Assembly (NCBI RefSeq): GCF_013368755.1
Contig: NC_049561.1
Coordinates: 310,001-374,000, forward strand
Direction: 5' to 3'
DNA: 64,000 nucleotides
Origin: Talaromyces rugulosus
Lineage: Eukaryota; Ascomycota; Eurotiomycetes; Eurotiales; Trichocomaceae
Positions 36,653 through 48,537 of the stretch are shown piece by piece. Both the position numbers and the translations under genes were made by a program. The number at the start of each line of letters is the position of its first letter. Positions within the stretch are counted from its first letter, which is position 1. Under the pieces are notes generated by a model. It saw only the letters and a program-made list of their open reading frames with translations, ran no database searches and was not told the origin of the DNA.

Positions 36653-38177
36653 TCACGTTGCTGCATCTTTGTTTATCCAACCACCTGGTCCTAGAATGCC
36701 ACCATCAGGCTCTTGTGAATCGAGAGTCCAATTTCGGATCGCCTTGGCACTCAGATCTGTTCTCCAGCCAGCTTCATACATTTCCAGGCCGGCCCATCCG
36801 ATCATGGCAGCGTTGTCCGTACACAAAACTGGAGGTGGTGAGATGATTTGGATATGATTGAATCCCCTAGCATCCAAAAATGAGCGCAGAACCTTCATAA
36901 GAAAGCCGTTTGAAGCGACGCCGCCACTGAGGACGAGTGTGCGAATTTTATCGTGTCTTTTGCTAGACCTGTATAGCCTCTGCTTGATAGTAAGGAGTTT
37001 GATTTTACTGCTAGGAACGTGTGGTTGTCCCTTTAAGCCCTCTAGTGCGATGACCATCCTAGACGCCAGGTGCTCGAAGCAAACACGCATCACCTCACGA
37101 GCCAGGTCTATTTTCTCGTCATCGGACATTTCAACGCCAGCTTCTTTCTTGGCAGCCAGTATTCTGGTCACTGTGCTTTCGACATTCGAGAAACTGAGTT
37201 TTAGCTCTCTGGTATTGGCAAACGGAGAAGTAATCGACCACCCCCATTTATTTTCACGCTGTTCTGTCTCTTCCCCACGGCTCTTTGGTGGTTGATAGTC
37301 CGCATAGTCCGAAGGGCCGTTTGGAAAGGCAAACTGTTCCAGCAGTTTGCCATACATGGTACCAGTTGTCGATTCCAACATGGACTGTGGAAGTATAGGA
37401 CGCGCAGCCTTGTCGAGGGCCGTGCCCATGCCAATGTCGACCGTCGTCGCGAGGATATCGTGATCAAGTAAGGATTTCGAATTAGCTATTATAGAATGCC
37501 CCCCTGAAATGAGCATGGAAATAAACGGGAATTCGGGCTGCGTTGTGGTTGGGCTAGCATCACCACCACCCTCCATAGCCGAGACGAGTCTAGGTGTCAA
37601 GAGATGCGCTTGCATGTGATGAACGCCTACCAGGGGAATCTGCCAGGCAACTGCTAGGCCCTTTGCTGTATCCAGCCCCACCGACAGATTCGACCTCATT
37701 CCTGGGCCTCTTGTTGCAGAAATAAAGTCTGGCAAACGCCGCATTACCGCAGACTGCTCTCCATTTCCGCTTGGACTTTGTTGTTGCTGCTCAAGTGGCA
37801 ATGATTCCAATGAGCTTTGTATGAGCTTTGCAAGATGTTCTTGATGCGATAGTAGCGTCTCGATAGGATGGATTCCGCGGTATTTCTGGGTGTTCGCAGT
37901 GATATTCTGGAGGAAATGGACCTTTGCGGTTACCGATTGGTCGGGGTTGTTGATTTTTTCGACGAGTGCGACCGAGGTGTCGTCGCTGATGGTATCAAGA
38001 GGTTAGTAACTTGTTGAAGGCCTTTTTCTTCAAGACGAGGGACGGTGTCTCTCACCAAGAGCTTTCAATCGCAAGGGTAAGTAAATTTCGGCGCCATGTG
38101 CTTGAGCTGACAGCATATCGCAACCCAGCACACTGGCGGTGCCTAGTCGCTATTCTTGCTTGCCTTAGCAGCAGCAT
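36653..38177 (-). CDS. qri7: Mitochondrial tRNA N6-threonylcarbamoyladenosine transferase Qri7 (Kae1/TsaD family)
   Basis: Qri7 makes the t6A modification at position 37 of ANN-decoding mitochondrial tRNAs. Exons 38056-38177 and 36653-37985 give 484 residues. The short first exon supplies an arginine-rich mitochondrial presequence (MLLLRQARIATRHRQCAGLR) and splices to LAIESSCDDTSVAL, the canonical opening of the ASKHA fold. Other family motifs are GPGMRSNLSVGLDTAKGLA, the metal-binding HMQAH (164-168), ISGGHS, DIGMGTALDKAAR, LVLSGGVASNG and CTDNAAMIGW. Low-complexity insertions (EQQQQSPSGNG and GGGDASPTTT) are present and may be fungal specific. Presence of the presequence separates it from the cytosolic KEOPS subunit Kae1. 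Confidence 0.94.
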
Positions 38178-38764
38178 TTTAAAGGGGCGATATAAAATGG
38201 CTGCTGAACGAACCGAAGCAATCAATCTCGAAGGGAGGAGGATGCAGCTTGTCTGACGCCTCGCCGAGTTATTTTCTCGCACGGACCACCTGGATCGCCC
38301 CGGTCTTCGTGAAGCTTAAACCAACAAACACAACTCGAGCATCACCAGAAGCTAAGAGATCGATTGACCTCTTTGCTACGCGGCAGAGATTTGTTAGGGG
38401 TTATTTTGGTTGGCTTGCTGAGAACTACTCAATGTCCACCCCAGGGCTTTATATCCTACTATGAATGCCTTGTACGTTTTCTCCATTGGTTCACACGCAC
38501 AAGCAGGTCCTTGCCAAGTTCTTATTTGGAACACTTGAATGCTTCAGTAAGTAATTTTGTATCTCCAACTTCGACGTTGACCCTGATACTGTCGAGTCGG
38601 GGAGCAGAAACGGTATAGTTGATGACGAACTATAGTCAGCACCCGGATCCGTGCGTCCATGCATTTATACTTGAGTAGCCTCATGAAGTCCCGGCAGTAA
38701 ATGTTGCTCTAATCAACAACTCCTCTTCTCTGCGATTCTTTTTCGACTTCTTTCAGGCCTCAGA
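38178..38764. other. Divergent promoter region of qri7 and the aldo/keto reductase
   Basis: These 587 bases lie between two opposite starts. Nothing coding or repetitive was recognised. Confidence 0.5.
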
Positions 38765-39913
38765 ATGCCTCTTCCACTGCGAGCCCTAGGCCGAGATGGG
38801 CCCCAAGTCCCTGCCGTTGGACTTGGATTCGGGAGCATTGGCGGATTCTACGGACCACCTGGGACTCTCGATGAGAGACTATCTCTTTTGGATCATGCGT
38901 ATGCCGCTGGACTGCGTTTTTGGGACATGGCCGACATCTACGGCGACAGCGAGGATGTCGTTGGCGAATGGGTGAAGCGGTCTGGCAAGCGCGATGATGT
39001 TATTCTTACCACCAAATTCGGCCTTCAGCGCCAGCCTGATGGAAAGCACTCCTTTCGCTCTGACCCCGAGTATGTCAGGGCTGCATGTGAAAAGAGTCTC
39101 CAGCGACTTGGGATGGATGCCATTGATCTCTACTACTGTCATCGGGTGGATGGGGTCACGCCCATTGAAAAGACTATCCAAGCTATGGTGGAGCTGAAGA
39201 AGTATGTATATCCGAATGGCATTCGAACACGAGATATGATATCTCTAACTTTTAAATTTTACAGACAAGGAAAAATTCGGTATCTAGGTCTGTCAGAAGT
39301 CTCAGCTTCCACGCTACGTCGGGCGCACGCCGTCCACCCCATCGCCGCTATACAGATGGAATACAGTCTATTTACACTGGACATTGAATCGTCGACCTCG
39401 GAGGTGCTGAAAACCTGCCGCGAGCTGGGCGTTACTGTCGTGGCCTACAGTCCCATCGGACGCGGTGTTCTGACTGGCCAGTTCCAATCTCACGCAGACA
39501 TTCCTGAAAGGGACTTGCGCCGCATGTTGCCCAAATACTCCGAGGAGAATTTCCCCAGCATCATGGAGCTGGTGCAGACATTGAAAGATGTGGCCACTGT
39601 CCATGGAAGCACTCCGGCACAAGTTGCTCTTGCATGGCTACTGGCGCAAGGACAGGACATTATCCCCATTCCGGGTACGAAGTCGACCGCCAAAATGGAT
39701 GAGAATGCTGCCTCTGCGCGTCTTCAGTTGAGCGAAGAAGAAGTACAAAAGATCCGGACTATGACGGAGCGAACGGAAATCAAAGGTAGTCGGTACTCTG
39801 CCGCGTAAGTGTCTCTTTCTTTATGCTTCTGGGCCTGTAAAGTGCTGATTGATCGTAGGGTTATGGCCACCCTCTCTGCAGAGACCCCTCCACTGCAGGA
39901 GGACGAGAACTAA
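38765..39913 (+). CDS. Aldo/keto reductase
   Basis: This is an NADPH-dependent oxidoreductase of 343 residues. Exons are 38765-39201, 39265-39804 and 39859-39913. The first intron lacks a stop, so a naive reading would insert about 20 extra residues; splicing restores VELKKQGKIRYLGLSEVS. The catalytic tetrad of the superfamily is visible as Asp54, Tyr59 (DMADIYG), Lys84 (TTKFG) and His126 (YYCHRVD). The C-terminal part binds NADPH (IPIPGTKSTAKMDENAAS). It belongs to the group that includes fungal pyridoxal-reductase- and YakC-like enzymes; the substrate cannot be inferred. The protein is probably cytosolic. Confidence 0.92.
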
Positions 39914-41353
39914 ATTCATGGGTGCATAGTGTACTTCGTACTAGTTGTTTGAGTTGGTATCAACTTGCTAAATCCAGCAACATAGCTAGGTATAATGTGA
40001 CAGCGATACAATCCATTTTACGAGTTCCCGAGGGAAGACATACGAGTGGAAACTTTACTTGCCCTATTAATTTGAAGCCAAGAATCTTACAAGAGGTGAC
40101 TGAGAAATCCAGGGCGAGGAAGAAGACTATTCGCTATCTTTGGCAGACTGCCCGGGTGAGGTCGGAGTACACCGCTTGGTTTGGATGAATTAACTGGATG
40201 TAGAGCTCCATATTTGAGAAATAAAGATTCTACTTTGATCACGCTTTGACCGAGTCAAGAGCGCCCTGGTGGCTTGCATGCTACTATTAAAATTTTGAAG
40301 CTAGCTCTCAATAATTCAATGTCACCCCTTCTCTATAGTTGACAATGCATCCCTATCACCTATCACATAGTGATTACTGCACGATGGTCTGCTTGTGATC
40401 TGGTCGATTCTTCACAAAAAATAGCTCAAATTCCGAGTCACTCTGAAGAAATCCAGGCCAGATTATTATTTCAAAGTTAATATTGTGAAAACAATGTGCT
40501 GAATGTGCATCGCACGCAGCAGGCACGCCACTGAGCCCAATAGCATCGATTTATGCGTTGAAGCGTGGACTAGTCCGAGATAAAGAATGAGGGGTCAAGC
40601 AGGCAAGAGTCTCCGAGGTCGAGAACGGCCAGACATGGCCTATTCCGTCTCTTATTCGGTCTATCTGTCGCTCGCAGGTGTGCGGTGAAGTGCAGCTAAC
40701 ACTGCAGATGCCGGCCTTATTGGGCGGGAATAGCTGTCTACTGCACTCGTCTGACTTGGTACATGATGCACTAACTATTTAGCACGGCCGGCATGCAACG
40801 CGCAGTGTTGGGCCTCGAGGGCTTGATTGGGCGGCAGCGAGTGTGATAGTTGAGCGACGGTGCAGGTGGCCGGCGCTTACATGCAGCCCGGCCGCGATGA
40901 TTGGGGGAGCACCTATTTTTTCCCAATTAGGCAATTTCTCGCCCTACCCCGCTCCCAACCTCTCCTTGACATGGCTATATAGCCGCCGCCCAGCTCCGTG
41001 TTTGCTCTTTCTCGAACGTCAAGTGTTTCATCAGTTACTATTTTTTCCTCCTTGCGTCTTTTCGCTTCCTTTTTTTCTATTTTTGTCCTCTAATCACAGG
41101 TTGGCTGGCCCAATCGCATACAATCACAATAAGCCTTCAAACAACAATAAAAATTGCCCATTCTCCTTCCATCACCTCAGAAGACAAATCGCTTCTTCTC
41201 CCCTCGGAATACGCTTTGTTGATCAAACCGTATTTCTTTGAATAATAATATCCTGCACTGTTGATCTGATTTCCCTGGTGGACTGTCAGTCAAGAAAATC
41301 CACTATCTTTTTACCTTTGAAAGAAAGAAAGAAAAAAACCTGTCAATTTCAAA
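39914..41353. other. Intergenic spacer with 3' UTR and a long leader
   Basis: No gene was supported. The last 350 bases before the start at 41354 are rich in T and C and then in AAAGAAAG, typical of a long fungal 5' leader. Nothing else was recognised. Confidence 0.5.
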
Positions 41354-41728
41354 ATGTACGCCGCACGCACAGCCAAGCCCAAGCTGTCTCTCAGCATTTC
41401 TGCTACTGCAAGCGCCCCTCGCCCAGTGCTCTCGCTGCGATCTCCTGGCCCAATGCCACGAACGCCAATCTCGCCTTCGCCCATGAGCCCAGCCTACTCG
41501 CGAGATATGGGTCTCCAGGCCCCGCAAGCCTATGCTTACACAAACTCGAGCACAGCGAAGAGTATCCTTAAGAAGGGTACCAACTCTGCCTCGTCGGGCA
41601 AAAAGGCCATTCAATTCAAGAACACGCCTACTGTGTACTGCGTTACTCCAATCGAGAACAAGGACGAGTACTATGGCGGATATGGCAAGGTTTCGCGCGA
41701 CGAGAAACGATGGGGACTACGATCATGA
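41354..41728 (+). CDS. 124-residue serine/proline-rich protein of unknown function
   Basis: This is an intronless gene whose family I do not recognise. The first 55 residues are low complexity (SLRSPGPMPRTPISPSPMSP), with several S/TP sites suitable for proline-directed kinases. The C-terminal 60 residues look folded or binding-competent: TAKSILKKGTN, then KKAIQFKNTPTVYCVTPIE, and DEYYGGYGKVSRDEKRWG. KAIQF fits the RVxF-type consensus for protein phosphatase 1 docking, and SILKK shortly before it strengthens the likeness to PP1 regulators. The combination of a long leader, a long 3' region and this conserved-looking C-terminus argues for a real gene. Function is inferred only. Confidence 0.7.
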   Translation: MYAARTAKPKLSLSISATASAPRPVLSLRSPGPMPRTPISPSPMSPAYSRDMGLQAPQAYAYTNSSTAKSILKKGTNSASSGKKAIQFKNTPTVYCVTPIENKDEYYGGYGKVSRDEKRWGLRS

Positions 41729-42718
41729 GATAGATGTGGAAAGTTTTCTTGACAACCAGAAATCTTTTTCTTTGATCCAAGAGGAAACGGACACGGCAAA
41801 TTTGTACAGTTGCTTTATCTCGCACATCCCTCTTCCGTGTCCGGCGCCGAGTGATACTTTCACATCGGATATGATTATTTTTCTCTCTCTCTCTTCCTTC
41901 TTGAAGATATACCTAGAGCACTCTGGGGAATGAAAGAACGACGATCGGAACCCCATTGATGGCACCTGGGGATACCTTTGGAATCATGTATATAGTGCAG
42001 AATAACGACCACGAAACGATGAAGCGAGGAACCCTTTGATGACGTGATGACTTTAGCTATTTTCAATATGAACTTTTGACTGATGATATGAGGATGAACT
42101 GAAGTTTGGCAGTGCGTTGTAGCCTTGAATTCTTGTAATCCTAACACCAGCGTAGCTGCACATGTGATAACCCAGTTCCAGATGTCCCTACGAGTGACCA
42201 GCGACGTCAAATCGCCCTTGTGAAACTACACCAATTGATGTGAGTTAAAATACATGTATCAATGTAATTATTCCCTTTATCGATGTTTTTGACTATATAT
42301 ATATGTTGATATATATAAGGAGGGAATGGAGTAGGTGCAAGTTTCTTTGAGGTGACATTAACCTAGTGTCCACTTGTTTATTCGGACATCTGGAAGATTT
42401 AGTACTCAAATTATTTGTCCACATTTTATTCTCTATTTTCTAACAAGCTTAATATTTTTCCATATTTCTTTAGACGCTATGCTAGTTATTGACACGACAA
42501 GTCACGTGACGCCAAGACAAACTAGTCCCGTTTGCGGGTGGCAAAAAAGAACAAAATCGCGTTCGACGTCAAGTCAAGCTTTGCACCTCCCTCACCAACC
42601 GATCGACCCCCCATCCAACGTCGCATCACGATTGCCGACGTTGTCACCCTGAATGTAGTCTTTGCGACTTCGCGCCTTGAGTTGATATCGTTTGTGCTGT
42701 TTCGTCGGTTGTGCCAAC
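41729..42718. other. 3' region of the small protein gene and sf3b1 promoter
   Basis: No coding sequence was supported. An AT-dinucleotide tract with a pseudo-palindrome lies near 42293-42318. The last about 150 bases before the start are the likely sf3b1 promoter and leader. Confidence 0.5.
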
Positions 42719-45700
42719 ATGTCTGACGGTAAGCTGCAGCATTCCCAGCCTCACAAAACCCATCAACTAACCCAAGTTTCAGCCGACTTTGAACAAGTCA
42801 GGCGCCTGCAGGCCGAGCGTAATGCTGCTGCGGCCGCCAAAAAAGGTTCAAAGACTTTTGATCCGTCCAGTCAGCGAACTGACAATTCGACCAAGGCCTC
42901 TATGACTGAATCCTTTGACACGGATCTGTACGAACGCAATGGCGCCGATAAGTATGCGGGATACAACACCTCGATCGCGATAGATGGCGACGAGGACATG
43001 GAGGATGCAGACTCGGGCCATCGCCTGGTTGGTCAATACACTGCCAGCAAGGATTTGATCAACGAAATGGCCAGCGGAAATGGCGTTGAGGAGGAGGACA
43101 TTCTTCTCGGTCGTGAGAAATCTGCCAGGATTGCGGATCGTGAAACTGATTACCAGAAGCGCCGATTCAACCGTGGTCCTCTTACGCCGACTCGAGCCGA
43201 CCCCTTTGCGGCGAATACACATGCCAATGTCGAGCCTGAGGGCCAGACCTATCGAGACGTCATGGCTCTCCGTGAGATAGAGAAAGAAGAAGAGCGCATC
43301 GAAAAACTCATTTCTGATAAACAAGCTGAAACTGGCGACGTTGAGTATCAGGCAACATTGAAGGATGACGCTGACAAGGAAAACGTCGAAGCCGGTTCTA
43401 CCGTTACTGTCGCCGCTGGACGCAAACGAAAACAGCGATGGGACGTAGCCTCCGCTGACGAAACCACGGCAGTCGAGCAGGACGAACCTTCGTCAAAAGC
43501 CAAGAGATCGAGATGGGACCAGACACCTGCGGTACCAGCACCAGGCGAACAGGCTGCCAAACGTCGTTCCCGGTGGGATCAAGCACCTAGTGCACCAGGA
43601 ATCGGCGCCACCCCCGTTGGCCAGCCCGGCCTTGCAACTCCCGCCCATCCCTCGGCCCCGGGCTTTGGAACCGATGTTTCGGGGCGGGGTGGTATTTGGT
43701 CGGATGAAGAACTGGACATGATGCTTCCTTCTGAAGGCTACCAGATTCTTGATCCTCCTCCTGGTTACGAGCCTGTTAGAAATCCCGCCAGAAAGCTCAT
43801 GAGCACACCGGCACCAGTAGCCAGCACAGGCGGGTATGGCGGCTTTATGATGCAGGAGCCAGAGAGTGCTCGCACACTCGGAAAACAACTGCCCACCGAA
43901 ATCCCCGGAGTCGGCGATCTCCAATTTTTTAAAGCAGAGGACATGGCATACTTTGGAAAATTGGTTGATGGAGCTGACGAGAATGCTTTGTCTGTGGAGG
44001 ATTTGAAAGAGAGAAAAATCATGAGACTGCTTTTGAAAGTCAAGAACGGAACGCCACCTATGCGTAAGACTGCTCTTCGTCAGCTAACTGATAACGCGCG
44101 ACAATTCGGAGCCGGTGCCCTTTTCAATCAAATCCTCCCTCTACTAATGGAAAAATCGCTTGAGGACCAGGAACGCCACTTGTTGGTCAAAGTCATCGAC
44201 CGTGTACTTTACAAATTGGACGACTTAGTTCGTCCATATACGCACAAGATTCTCGTTGTTATCGAGCCACTGCTTATTGACCAAGACTACTATGCCCGGG
44301 TTGAAGGTCGAGAAATCATCTCCAACTTGTCCAAGGCTGCTGGTCTCGCGCACATGATCAGTACCATGCGCCCTGATATTGACCATGTTGATGAGTACGT
44401 GAGGAATACGACTGCTCGAGCATTTGCCGTAGTGGCATCTGCTCTGGGAATACCCGCCCTCCTTCCTTTCCTTCGCGCAGTTTGTCGCAGCAAGAAGTCA
44501 TGGCAAGCTCGCCACACCGGTGTCAAGATTGTGCAGCAAATTCCAATTTTGATGGGCTGCGCTATTCTTCCGCACCTGAAGGGATTGGTAGACTGTATAG
44601 CAGACAACCTCAGTGATGAACAGGCCAAGGTCAGGACTGTTACCAGTTTGGCCATTGCCGCATTGGCCGAAGCTGCCAATCCGTACGGTATTGAAAGCTT
44701 TGACGATATTCTTAATCCTCTGTGGACGGGCGCCCGAAAGCAGCGTGGAAAAGGTCTTGCTGGATTTCTCAAGGCTGTTGGGTTTATTATTCCTCTGATG
44801 GACGAAGAATATGCCAATTACTACACCAGTCAAATTATGGAGATCCTTCTCCGTGAATTTTCCTCTCCCGACGAGGAAATGAAAAAAGTTGTATTGAAAG
44901 TGGTCTCTCAGTGTTCCCAAACGGATGGTGTCACTGCTCAATATTTGAAAGAAAACGTACTCCAAGACTTTTTCAAAAACTTCTGGGTCAGGCGCATGGC
45001 ACTGGACAAGCGAAACTACCGGCAAGTTGTTGAAACGACAGTCGATCTTGGACAAAAAGTCGGTGTTGGAGAGATTTTGGAGCGCATCGTGACGAATCTG
45101 AAAGACGAGAGTGAAGCGTATCGCAAGATGACGGTGGAGACGGTGGAGAAGTTGATTGCGTCTCTGGGGGCAGCAGATATTTCTGAACGGCTAGAAGAGC
45201 GACTGATCGACGGTGTGCTACTTGCTTTCCAAGAGCAAAGTATTGAGGACATTGTCATTTTGAATGGATTCGGCACAGTTGTGAATGCACTTGGAACGCG
45301 ATGCAAGCCTTACCTGCCCCAAATTGTCAGCACTATTCTTTGGCGGCTGAATCACAAATCAGCCACGGTCCGGCAACAGGCTGCCGACCTGGTTTCACGT
45401 ATCACGATGGTTATGAAGCAATGCGGAGAAGATGCATTGATGGGTAAACTGAGTGTGTTATTGTATGAATATCTTGGTGAGGAATATCCCGAAGTGCTTG
45501 GTTCTATCCTGGGCGCATTGCGGTCGATCGTCACGGTGGTGGGTATCAGCCAGATGCAACCGCCGATTCGCGATCTTCTCCCGCGACTCACGCCTATTCT
45601 TCGCAATCGACATGAAAAGGTGCAAGAAAACACGATTGATTTGGTGGGACGTATTGCTGACCGTGGCCCCGAGTCGGTTAATGCTCGGGAATGGATGCGG

Positions 45701-46435
45701 ATTTGCTTTGAGCTTCTGGATATGTTGAAGGCACACAAGAAGGGTATTCGGCGGGCGGCCAACAACACGTTTGGATTTATTGCCAAGGCCATTGGTCCTC
45801 AGGACGTGCTTGCCACATTGCTCAACAACTTGCGAGTGCAAGAACGTCAATCGCGCGTGTGTACTGCCGTGGCTATCGGTATTGTTGCCGAGACCTGTGC
45901 TCCATTCACGGTGCTTCCGGCGCTGATGAACGAATACCGAGTGCCGGAACTCAATGTCCAAAACGGTGTCCTCAAGGCAATGTCGTTTCTTTTCGAATAT
46001 ATTGGTGAGATGGCCAAGGACTACGTGTACGCAGTTACGCCTCTGCTAGAGGATGCTCTGATCGACCGAGACCAAGTGCACCGTCAAACGGCGGCTAGTG
46101 TGGTCAAGCATATCGCACTCGGCGTTGTTGGACTGGGATGCGAAGACGCAATGGTCCACCTGCTCAACCTGCTGTACCCCAACATCTTCGAGACGAGCCC
46201 GCACGTGATTGACCGGATCATCGAAGCCATCGACGCGATCCGCATGGCCGTGGGCACTGGGGTTGTGATGAACTACGTGTGGGCGGGACTGTTCCACCCC
46301 GCGCGCAAGGTACGGGGGCCGTACTGGAGACTGTATAACGACGCATATGTGCAGAGCGCAGATGCGATGATTCCTTATTACCCGGACTTGGACAACGATG
46401 GGCTGTCGCGGCCTGAACTGGCTATTGTCTTGTAG
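42719..46435 (+). CDS. sf3b1: Splicing factor 3B subunit 1 (SF3B1/Hsh155)
   Basis: This is the core HEAT-repeat subunit of U2 snRNP that clamps the branch-site helix. Exon 1 is only 10 nt (42719-42728, MSD plus one base); exon 2 runs 42783-46435, giving 1220 residues. The N-terminus ([20 protein letters not shown]) is the family pattern only after removing the 54-nt intron; the intron happens to be read through without a stop. RWDQTP and RWDQAP motifs around residues 260-290 are tryptophan ligands for UHM domains such as that of U2AF65. About 20 HEAT repeats follow. Lys619 in DEQAKVRT aligns by eye with the human Lys700 hotspot, and the residue is conserved. Confidence 0.96.
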   Translation: MSDGKLQHSQPHKTHQLTQVSADFEQVRRLQAERNAAAAAKKGSKTFDPSSQRTDNSTKASMTESFDTDLYERNGADKYAGYNTSIAIDGDEDMEDADSGHRLVGQYTASKDLINEMASGNGVEEEDILLGREKSARIADRETDYQKRRFNRGPLTPTRADPFAANTHANVEPEGQTYRDVMALREIEKEEERIEKLISDKQAETGDVEYQATLKDDADKENVEAGSTVTVAAGRKRKQRWDVASADETTAVEQDEPSSKAKRSRWDQTPAVPAPGEQAAKRRSRWDQAPSAPGIGATPVGQPGLATPAHPSAPGFGTDVSGRGGIWSDEELDMMLPSEGYQILDPPPGYEPVRNPARKLMSTPAPVASTGGYGGFMMQEPESARTLGKQLPTEIPGVGDLQFFKAEDMAYFGKLVDGADENALSVEDLKERKIMRLLLKVKNGTPPMRKTALRQLTDNARQFGAGALFNQILPLLMEKSLEDQERHLLVKVIDRVLYKLDDLVRPYTHKILVVIEPLLIDQDYYARVEGREIISNLSKAAGLAHMISTMRPDIDHVDEYVRNTTARAFAVVASALGIPALLPFLRAVCRSKKSWQARHTGVKIVQQIPILMGCAILPHLKGLVDCIADNLSDEQAKVRTVTSLAIAALAEAANPYGIESFDDILNPLWTGARKQRGKGLAGFLKAVGFIIPLMDEEYANYYTSQIMEILLREFSSPDEEMKKVVLKVVSQCSQTDGVTAQYLKENVLQDFFKNFWVRRMALDKRNYRQVVETTVDLGQKVGVGEILERIVTNLKDESEAYRKMTVETVEKLIASLGAADISERLEERLIDGVLLAFQEQSIEDIVILNGFGTVVNALGTRCKPYLPQIVSTILWRLNHKSATVRQQAADLVSRITMVMKQCGEDALMGKLSVLLYEYLGEEYPEVLGSILGALRSIVTVVGISQMQPPIRDLLPRLTPILRNRHEKVQENTIDLVGRIADRGPESVNAREWMRICFELLDMLKAHKKGIRRAANNTFGFIAKAIGPQDVLATLLNNLRVQERQSRVCTAVAIGIVAETCAPFTVLPALMNEYRVPELNVQNGVLKAMSFLFEYIGEMAKDYVYAVTPLLEDALIDRDQVHRQTAASVVKHIALGVVGLGCEDAMVHLLNLLYPNIFETSPHVIDRIIEAIDAIRMAVGTGVVMNYVWAGLFHPARKVRGPYWRLYNDAYVQSADAMIPYYPDLDNDGLSRPELAIVL

Positions 46436-48506
46436 GGGGTGTGGTGTTATAATAGGGAGGAATTTGTTTTCCGTGTATGTTTATTTAGTAATTACATGCG
46501 TTTTAATCTATTTGGACATTTGAACCATTCGTGAGGATTAAGCCTTTTGACAAGAGCAGAATAAATGATAATTGATCGATATATGTAGCCAAGAATATTT
46601 GAATTGGTATGACATGAAATCTATGGGTATGCTAAGTTCTAACAAATGACGTAGTTTACTCGGAGTCCAAGCTTCAAACGGAGTAACTCTGTACTCTATA
46701 CTCTGTACGTAGTACAGTTTAAAAAAAAAAAAAAAAACAAGCTCGTGTGATCGTCACTCCCCTGCCGAGAAAGAATTAACATATTAACGTAACAGGGAGA
46801 AAAAGGCAAGGATTAGGGACAATCGATCTGCCAAGCTCCGAGTTTAAAAAAAATAAAGAAAAAAAGCCTAAAAGGCCGATCAATACTTTTTCGAGCGAGG
46901 ATGAGTACTGTACTAATATATACGACGTCATCAGTCGAGTATACGGAGTCTATATGTATGTAGAAAAAGGACGAGATCTGAGTTCGTAGTAGTAGTACGT
47001 AGTATGTAGTAGGGATGAAAGAACTGGCAGGAATGAAGAATGAATTGGCTACGTCATCAAGTGATTTGTTGGGTTAGTACGGATGGTTAGTATGGATACT
47101 ACACCTTAGAAAAGTATACGCATGCACATACAGAGTACTGCGTGCATACTCGAGAGGGAGGAAGCGGCATGTTGATGCAGGCGCACAGCATTCTACAATG
47201 TGCGTGGTTAGTAGGTGGTGCGTTAGTGCTGAGACGTCGAGAACGAGTCATCATTAGGGTTATAGTGTTGTTGTTGTTGTTTCGCGCTGATGCGGCCGCA
47301 AGCCCATGACGTCAACGCCAAGACTCACATGCCTCAGTCTGTGCCGTGCTCCACCGGGGTCATCCTTGCAGCGATGATGGCTAGAGGAACGCAAAGCCAA
47401 AAAGAAAGGGGGGAATTATTAGGACAGAGTGGTAGTGCTAGTGCTAGCACTAGGCTGTGCAGTGAGGAATAATATTAAAAAGAGAATGCTTTGGCGTTGG
47501 AAGTTGGAGAAGAGCAAAAGAGGAAGAAAGGAAACAATCGGCTCCACTTGGGGCGCGTTTCAGGCTCCCAATCGAGAGTTGGTTGGTGCCTCAGGCACCC
47601 ACCACGGAGTATACCCGGAACCGGCCAATCAGGGCCCGTGTGACTGGTCTTTTTCGCTATTTAATAATACCAAATAATATGAATACGTAATAAGACTGAT
47701 AATTTAGAACTCGTGGCTAGCGCGCTTAATGTGAAGCGTCAACTTGCTGGAACCAAGGGCCAGGTCGACGCTATTGACTAGACTATTCACCTTATTTTCT
47801 ATCTTTTTGTTTGGTACAGTATTAGTGGCGGTGAGTGTTTTCAGTTGTGCACGCCCTCGAGCGGGGTCGAGTACTTGTATATGACAATATGTATAATATA
47901 TGTATAATAGACTTTATATTATCCGTAGTACACATCCGGACATGGGGGCATAATCAGATTCGGCACAGGCTCCTGCCGAAGTACGACCACGGTTCGCGGG
48001 TCAGCTGAACGCAACGCAAGCATCCAATCTTAAAATAATGCACGGCGACTCCGGCACTGGAGGAGTTTCCATTGGCCGGGCCGCGTAATTTGGAATATTT
48101 GAATATTTGAATTTTTGAATATTTATAACAATCTAAATATTGTTATGTACCAACTACTACGTACTTATCTATTGATGTGTTGAGCCGCTGAAGATCGCTT
48201 ATCGAGATCTTCTGCACGACAGGGATCGTCGAGGCTTCCCGCGAGGATTGTCAGGAACTACGGCGATCATTTTTTTAATCTTTTTAATCTTTTTTTTATT
48301 TATTTTTTAAATATATATAAAATTTAATCTTCCAACAAATGTTGCGCAGAACTCTTCCGACCGTGCCCACGAGTCACGCAAGACCAAGGAGTGCAGTTCC
48401 AGGAAATGAAAATTGTCTAGTGTCTCCTATTATTGTTGGTATTCTGGCAGGTGTTCCCGAATAGGAAACTAGTTGATCGTGGCAGTGCAAAAAAGGGAAT
48501 TAAAAA

Positions 48507-48537
<31 letters not shown>

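Noticed and set aside
39202..39264. Reading the first AKR intron as coding
   Set aside because: The intron has clear GTATGT and TTTTACAG ends, and its removal restores the standard loop before GKIRYLGLSE.
42692..42782. N-terminal extension and unspliced start of SF3B1
   Set aside because: The first intron happens to lack a stop. Splicing gives the family N-terminus [11 protein letters not shown], so the extra residues are intronic or leader.
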